From: Methylotenera sp.
Lineage (GTDB): Bacteria; Pseudomonadota; Gammaproteobacteria; Burkholderiales; Methylophilaceae
Length of the DNA: 64,000 nucleotides
Assembly (NCBI RefSeq): GCF_029945535.1
Contig: NZ_JAQSCU010000018.1
Location: forward strand, 243,340 to 307,339
Direction of reading: 5' to 3'
Shown here: piece after piece, positions 59,581 through 64,000 of the stretch
How positions within the stretch are numbered: position 1 is the stretch's first letter
How the letters are laid out: each line of letters starts with the position of its first letter
Program-made: the position numbers and the translations under genes
Notes under the pieces: model-generated
Database searches by the model: none
Told to the model about the DNA's origin: nothing
What the model saw: only the letters and a program-made list of their open reading frames with translations

Positions 59581-60765
59581 ATGAACAATCAACTACATAA
59601 AAAATTATGGCTCATTTTTGCCCAGACAGTCACAGTGTGTTTAGCGCTAGTTTTTGTATTACGGCTTTTCTTTCCTAGCCTGTTGGAAAACATGCTGGCA
59701 AAACCTAATAATACCTTATTGGTAAAACAGGCTGAACCTAGAAATGATGGTAGTTTAGTTGGGTCTTATAGTGTAGCCGTAAAAAAAGCGATGCCATCTG
59801 TGGTAAATATTTTCACTACTAAAAAGGCGCCAGATAATCCGCATCAGAAATATTTAGATGACCCAGCTTTCCGTCAGTTCTTTGGCGACCAATTGGATGA
59901 CCCTGATGCGCAGACTCAACCTGAAAATAGCCTCGGGTCTGGTGTCATCGTGAGCGAACAAGGTTTGATTTTAACGAACAATCACGTGGTAGCCTCCGCA
60001 GACGAAATCGAAATTGCACTTGCAGATGGCCGTAAAATGTCGGCAAAAGTCGTTGGCACAGATCCTGATACTGATTTAGCTTTAATTAAAATTGAAGCTG
60101 ATAACTTACCTGCAATCACGTTTGCCAGCTCAGATAAACTCAATGTAGGTGATGTTGTTTTAGCCATTGGCAACCCATTTGGAGTTGGTCAAACGGTAAC
60201 GCAAGGTATTATCAGTGCGCTTGGTCGCAACCATTTAGGCATTAATACTTTTGAAAATTTTATTCAAACAGATGCTTCAATCAACCCAGGCAACTCTGGC
60301 GGTGCCTTGATTGATACTGATGGCAGCCTAGTTGGCATTAACAGCGCCATATACTCTCGCAGTGGCGGCTCTATGGGTATCGGCTTTGCTATTCCTGCTA
60401 CCTTGGCACGCCAAGTCATGGATCAAATTGCCAGCCAAGGCAATGTGACTAGAGGCTGGATTGGCATTGAGGCGCAAGACATTACTCCTGAACTTGCCGA
60501 ATCATTCAAACTAAAAGCTGTAGAAGGCGCATTAATTGCTGGCGTACTAAAAAATAGCCCTGCAGAAAAAGCTGGGCTACGTGCGGGTGATATTTTATTG
60601 ACCATTGACAGTAAACCAATTGCTGATACAAGCAATATGCTGAATTTAATTGCCGCACTCACGCCAAACCAAAAAGCCACATTCAAAATCGCGAGGGCGG
60701 AACAACGGTTGAATATTGCGGTAATGATTGGCAAGCGCCCAAAACCTGCCGTAGAGAAAGATTAA
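59581..60765 (+). CDS. degS: DegS/AlgW-like membrane-anchored serine protease with one PDZ domain
   Basis: 394 residues. One N-terminal membrane segment (about residues 9-30) anchors a periplasmic trypsin-like domain with the triad His135 (TNNHVV), Asp165 (DTDLAL) and Ser239 (NPGNSGG). One PDZ domain follows (about 285-385). This is the build of DegS, which starts the sigma-E envelope stress cascade, rather than DegP, which has two PDZ domains. The regulated partner (RseA-like) is not in the window. No Shine-Dalgarno sequence is evident before ATG 59581. Ends 12 bases from the convergent tatC. Confidence 0.92.
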   Translation: MNNQLHKKLWLIFAQTVTVCLALVFVLRLFFPSLLENMLAKPNNTLLVKQAEPRNDGSLVGSYSVAVKKAMPSVVNIFTTKKAPDNPHQKYLDDPAFRQFFGDQLDDPDAQTQPENSLGSGVIVSEQGLILTNNHVVASADEIEIALADGRKMSAKVVGTDPDTDLALIKIEADNLPAITFASSDKLNVGDVVLAIGNPFGVGQTVTQGIISALGRNHLGINTFENFIQTDASINPGNSGGALIDTDGSLVGINSAIYSRSGGSMGIGFAIPATLARQVMDQIASQGNVTRGWIGIEAQDITPELAESFKLKAVEGALIAGVLKNSPAEKAGLRAGDILLTIDSKPIADTSNMLNLIAALTPNQKATFKIARAEQRLNIAVMIGKRPKPAVEKD

Positions 60766-60777
60766 ACGATTACAGTC

Positions 60778-61521
60778 TTACGCTGTTGGTGGCAGTATGG
60801 TCTGCTTTGGTGTTTGCTTAGTGAATGACGCCACAATTAGGCCAAGTTCAAATAACATCCAGATAGGCATCGCTAACATAAACTGAGAAATAATATCTGG
60901 CGGAGTAAATATCGCCCCAACAATAAATGCCGCAACCACCACATAGCCGCGCGCTTCTTTAAGTTGAGCGACTGTTAACCAACCAAAGCGTACAGTCATG
61001 ACCACGGCAATTGGCACTTGAAACGCCAAACCAAAAGCGAAAAATAGCGTTAAGACAAAATCCAAGTAATTACCTATGTCTGTCATTACTGCAACACCTT
61101 TTGGTGCTGAACCGACAATAAACCCAAACACTACGGGAAACACTGCAAAATAAGCGAACGCCATGCCCGCTAGAAACAGCAAGCTACTGGCAATAATCAT
61201 CGGAATCATGAATTTCTTTTCATGAGAATACAACCCTGGCGCGACAAACCCCCAAACTTGATACATGGTATGCGGCAATGAAACAATAAACGCCGCCATC
61301 ATGGCCACCTTCATCGGCACAAAAAATGGCGTAGTCACTGCCGTTGCAATCATTTGACCGCCTGCTGGCAGCTTACTTAGCAAGGGTTCAGCGAGTAGCG
61401 CGTAAATCTTGTTAGCAAACGGGAAGAATCCGATGAATACAACAATAAAACCCAACACGATGCGCAATAAGCGGTCGCGCAATTCAATTAGGTGTGAAAT
61501 GAAGTTATCTGTTGGGGTCAC
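60778..61521 (-). CDS. tatC: Sec-independent translocase subunit TatC
   Basis: 247 residues with six membrane segments, the receptor for twin-arginine signal peptides. Visible: FISHLIELRDRLLRIVLGF with the conserved Glu and Arg, and VAPGLYSHEKKFMIP. It lies six bases after tatB. Confidence 0.97.
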   Translation of the reverse strand: MTPTDNFISHLIELRDRLLRIVLGFIVVFIGFFPFANKIYALLAEPLLSKLPAGGQMIATAVTTPFFVPMKVAMMAAFIVSLPHTMYQVWGFVAPGLYSHEKKFMIPMIIASSLLFLAGMAFAYFAVFPVVFGFIVGSAPKGVAVMTDIGNYLDFVLTLFFAFGLAFQVPIAVVMTVRFGWLTVAQLKEARGYVVVAAFIVGAIFTPPDIISQFMLAMPIWMLFELGLIVASFTKQTPKQTILPPTA

Positions 61522-61527
61522 TAGCGT

Positions 61528-61944
61528 TTATTCTGTTGTTGGGACTTTTTTAGTGCGTGTTCTTTTGACTTTAGGCTTTGTATCTGTTGAATTCACATCA
61601 GTGGAATTCACATCTGTAGATATTAATTCTGGCACTTTAGGATTACTTGCTTCTAATTTAAACTCCGTAACATCCTTAGAAATCGCATCTATGCTTTCTT
61701 GCACACTAGATTGAATACTCTCTTTAGTTTTAGTGACAGTATCTTGAATCTCTTGCTGCAGTTGTTGCAGTTCTTCAAAACGCACTTCACGATTCACTTC
61801 TTCTTTCACTTGCGCCACATATCGTTGCATGCGTCCAGCAAGCGCGCCTAGGGTACGCGCCACCTTTGGTAGTTTTTCTGGACCAATTACTATCAGAGCC
61901 ACCACTGCGATAACGATTAACTCTGAGAAGGAAACATCAAACAT
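61528..61944 (-). CDS. tatB: Sec-independent translocase subunit TatB
   Basis: 138 residues: one N-terminal membrane helix (FSELIVIAVVALIVIGPEKLP), an amphipathic helix and a long charged tail. The FGP/GPEKLP hinge is typical. The tail contains a short tandem repeat (STDVNSTDVNSTD) and ends in basic residues. Confidence 0.95.
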   Translation of the reverse strand: MFDVSFSELIVIAVVALIVIGPEKLPKVARTLGALAGRMQRYVAQVKEEVNREVRFEELQQLQQEIQDTVTKTKESIQSSVQESIDAISKDVTEFKLEASNPKVPELISTDVNSTDVNSTDTKPKVKRTRTKKVPTTE

Positions 61945-61949
61945 ATCCG

Positions 61950-62156
61950 TTATTGCTTAGTTTTATTCGTCACTTCGCCTTCAATAGTATTACTAGTCGC
62001 TTTGTTATCCTCAAGCTTATCATCACGCATAGCTTTTTTGAACTCATTGACCGCACCACCTACATCGCCACCAATATTTTTAAGCTTTTTAGTTCCGAAT
62101 ACTAATACCACAATCAACAATACAATTAACCAATGCCAAATGCTAAATGAACCCAT
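61950..62156 (-). CDS. tatA: Sec-independent translocase subunit TatA
   Basis: 68 residues: [20 protein letters not shown], the hinge [14 protein letters not shown], and an amphipathic helix with EFKKAMRDD. Forms the pore or membrane-thinning patch. First of the tat genes, after hinT. Confidence 0.96.
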   Translation of the reverse strand: MGSFSIWHWLIVLLIVVLVFGTKKLKNIGGDVGGAVNEFKKAMRDDKLEDNKATSNTIEGEVTNKTKQ

Positions 62157-62177
62157 GATAATTCTCCATAAATTTAA

Positions 62178-62519
62178 TTAAATCTTATGCGGCTTATCGC
62201 CGCCACCTAGCACATGCACATGAATATGAAACACTTCTTGACCGCCATCTTTACCTGTATTGATAAGCGTTTTGAAGCCTGTCAAACCTTGCTCTTTTGC
62301 AAGTTTCGGCGCGAGTAGTAACATTTTTCCAAGCAAAGCTTGATGCTGCGCTTCACAACTAGCCAGACTTTCAACATGCAGTTTAGGCACAATCAAAAAA
62401 TGTACTCTAGCGGATGGGTTAATGTCATTAAAGGCAATGACATCCTCGTCTTCATAGATTTTCTTTGCTGGAATACTACTATTAACTATCTTACAAAAGA
62501 TGCAATCGTCACTCATCAT
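62178..62519 (-). CDS. hinT: HIT-family purine nucleoside phosphoramidase
   Basis: 113 residues of the HIT superfamily. [20 protein letters not shown] at the start and the catalytic triad motif [10 protein letters not shown] near the end. Hydrolyses AMP-linked phosphoramidates. Its start overlaps the hisE stop (ATGA). Confidence 0.95.
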   Translation of the reverse strand: MMSDDCIFCKIVNSSIPAKKIYEDEDVIAFNDINPSARVHFLIVPKLHVESLASCEAQHQALLGKMLLLAPKLAKEQGLTGFKTLINTGKDGGQEVFHIHVHVLGGGDKPHKI

Positions 62520-62845
62520 TTTGCACCTTCTTCTACTCTAGAAGCTTTCTCTTCCAAGCCTGAGAGCCCTTCACGCCTTGCCAGCTCATTCAATATGTCT
62601 TGCGGCTTTAAACCTGCCTGCGCCAACATCACCAAGGTATGGAACCATAAATCGGCAGTTTCATAAATAAGATGCTCATTATCGCCATTCTTCGCTGCAA
62701 TAATGGTTTCAGCCGCTTCTTCACCGACTTTTTTGAGTATGCTATCCATGCCTTTAGCATACAGTTTAGCCACATAAGAAGTCTGCGGATCTGCGCTCTT
62801 ACGCTGCTCTAACAACTCAGCCAATCGGTTTAATGTGTCACTCAC
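62516..62845 (-). CDS. hisE: Phosphoribosyl-ATP pyrophosphatase
   Basis: 109 residues of the MazG-like fold, second step of histidine synthesis. Visible: [35 protein letters not shown] and the [14 protein letters not shown] helix with metal-binding acids. Overlaps hisI by eight bases; here hisI and hisE are separate genes, unlike the fused enterobacterial form. Confidence 0.97.
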   Translation of the reverse strand: MSDTLNRLAELLEQRKSADPQTSYVAKLYAKGMDSILKKVGEEAAETIIAAKNGDNEHLIYETADLWFHTLVMLAQAGLKPQDILNELARREGLSGLEEKASRVEEGAK

Positions 62846-63236
62846 TTTTTTTAACTTCCGTATATATTTCTTCTGGACTTTTAATGACAGGCTGATCTAT
62901 AAGCCACTCGTCATGCTCTAGCTTTTTAAAAAAACAGTTATGTCGTCCAGTATGACAAGCAATACCACCGACTTGTTCTACATTAATCAGAATAACGTCT
63001 TCATCACAATCTAGGCGAATTTCATGCACAAGTTGCACATGACCAGACTCTTCACCCTTACGCCATAATTTATTGCGAGAACGTGACCAATAAACGGCTT
63101 GTTTAGTATCATTAGTCAGTTGCAAGGCTTCACGGTTCATCCATGCAAACATGAGTATACGTCCAGTATCATGCTCTTGTGCGATAACGGGTACAAGTCC
63201 ATTTGCATCCCAGCTAACGTCATCTAACCAACTCAA
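62838..63236 (-). CDS. hisI: Phosphoribosyl-AMP cyclohydrolase
   Basis: 132 residues, third step of histidine synthesis. [50 protein letters not shown] cut to pattern, the metal-binding LDCDEDV, and the cysteines in [11 protein letters not shown] are all present. Overlaps hisF by four bases. Confidence 0.98.
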   Translation of the reverse strand: MSWLDDVSWDANGLVPVIAQEHDTGRILMFAWMNREALQLTNDTKQAVYWSRSRNKLWRKGEESGHVQLVHEIRLDCDEDVILINVEQVGGIACHTGRHNCFFKKLEHDEWLIDQPVIKSPEEIYTEVKKSE

Positions 63237-63997
63237 AGCCTTACCTCAATACCATTTCTTTGCATATATTCTTTTGCTTGCTTAACGGTATATTCACCAT
63301 AATGGAAAATGCTCGCAGCAAGCACAGCGTCAGCGCCGCCTTCTTTTACACCATCCACCAAATGCTGCAAATTACCCACGCCGCCTGAGGCAATAATCGG
63401 CACATCAACCGCGTTTGAAATAGCTCTATTTAACGGGTTGTTGAAGCCAATTTTTGTACCATCTCTATCCATACTCGTGACTAGCAGTTCGCCAGCACCT
63501 AGCTTAGCCATGTATTCAGCCCATTTTACGGCATCTAAACCTGTAGCTTTGCGGCCGCCATGAGTGAACACTTCCCACTCAAATGGCTGGTTATCTACTT
63601 TTTTTGCATCAATCGCCACCACGATACATTGCGAGCCAAATCGACTTGCCGCATCTTGCACCATTTGTGGGTTAAGCACTGCGGTAGTATTAATACTGAC
63701 TTTATCTGCTCCAGCGTTTAATAGCCGGCGCACATCTTCAACTTCACGCACACCGCCGCCGACTGTTAATGGAATAAAAACTTGAGAGGCTACCTCTTCA
63801 ATAATATGTAGAATCAAGCCACGATTATCTGAGCTGGCGGTAATATCTAAAAATGTGAGTTCATCTGCGCCTTGGTCATCATAGCGTTTAGCAATCTCAA
63901 CAGGATCACCTGCATCGCGCAATTCTAAAAAGTTAATGCCTTTAACCACGCGTCCATCAGTCACATCTAGGCATGGAATAATACGTTTAGCGAGCAC
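63233..63997 (-). CDS. hisF: Imidazole glycerol phosphate synthase subunit HisF
   Basis: 254 residues forming the (beta/alpha)8 cyclase that with HisH makes imidazole glycerol phosphate. [20 protein letters not shown] with the first catalytic Asp, [48 protein letters not shown] with the second Asp, and IASGGVGN are seen. It starts at GTG 63997, directly after a TAA (64000-63998) in frame, probably the stop of hisA outside the window. Confidence 0.97.
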   Translation of the reverse strand: MLAKRIIPCLDVTDGRVVKGINFLELRDAGDPVEIAKRYDDQGADELTFLDITASSDNRGLILHIIEEVASQVFIPLTVGGGVREVEDVRRLLNAGADKVSINTTAVLNPQMVQDAASRFGSQCIVVAIDAKKVDNQPFEWEVFTHGGRKATGLDAVKWAEYMAKLGAGELLVTSMDRDGTKIGFNNPLNRAISNAVDVPIIASGGVGNLQHLVDGVKEGGADAVLAASIFHYGEYTVKQAKEYMQRNGIEVRL

Positions 63998-64000
63998 TTA

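Noticed and set aside
61555-61625. Tandem repeat in tatB as a phase-variable tract
   Set aside because: The repeat has about two imperfect units and lies in the dispensable tail; slippage would not switch the gene in a useful way.

Overview
The window is chromosomal DNA from a betaproteobacterium, most likely a member of the Methylophilaceae (Methylotenera/Methylophilus type). This rests on the moderate-to-low GC content, the his-tat and petABC-sspAB gene orders, the betaproteobacterial type of CorA-like transporter, and protein sequences that read as betaproteobacterial throughout. The family assignment is an inference from sequence character, not from a search. I see no insertion sequence, prophage, CRISPR array or rRNA gene.

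Layout. (1) 1-21979 is a mixed housekeeping and accessory stretch: ilvD (cut by the window edge), a PAS-GGDEF-EAL protein, lgt, a small orphan ORF, a DUF2805/ybdD/cstA operon, an MsbA-type ABC exporter, an MgtC/DUF4010 membrane protein, radC, an HExxH membrane protein, a PPDK/glucan-dikinase-like protein interrupted by an in-frame TAG, coaBC, a TonB-dependent receptor, dut, rpmB-rpmG, an MscS channel, a CorA-like transporter and a glutaredoxin-like protein. (2) 22006-54686 is one unbroken minus-strand block of information-processing genes. In transcription order it runs: tRNA-Thr(UGU), tRNA-Tyr, tRNA-Gly, tRNA-Thr(GGU), tuf, tRNA-Trp, secE, nusG, rplKAJL, rpoBC, rpsLG, fusA, tuf, the S10 operon, the spc operon and the alpha operon. 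It joins the rif, str, S10, spc and alpha regions end to end, and the two tuf genes are nearly identical. (3) 54732-58470 is petABC (cytochrome bc1) followed by sspA-sspB. (4) 58655-63997 holds a Nif3-like gene, a DegS-like protease on the plus strand, and hisF-hisI-hisE-hinT-tatABC.

Regulation visible in the DNA. Near-consensus sigma70 promoters can be read in front of the str operon (TTGACA-17-TAGAAT), the spc operon (TTGCAC-17-TATAAT), the alpha operon (TTGATA-17-TAAAAT), rplC (TTGTAA-17-TATAAT) and rpmB (TTGAGA-18-TATAAT). Strong hairpins sit at most of the operon junctions in the ribosomal block. The rplA-rplJ gap carries an L10-type leader. Intrinsic terminators close the TonB-receptor gene, rpmBG, the glutaredoxin/alpha-operon convergence and the second tuf gene.

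The most unusual locus is 11142-14042. It encodes an apparently exported protein with a phosphohistidine-type domain placed before an ATP-grasp (PPDK_N) domain, the order known from alpha-glucan water dikinases. The two halves are in one frame but separated by a single TAG, and they are followed by a membrane-anchored HExxH protein. The rest of the window is mostly conventional, with a few residue-level oddities (PTWY in cytochrome b, GMS for GMN in the CorA-like protein).
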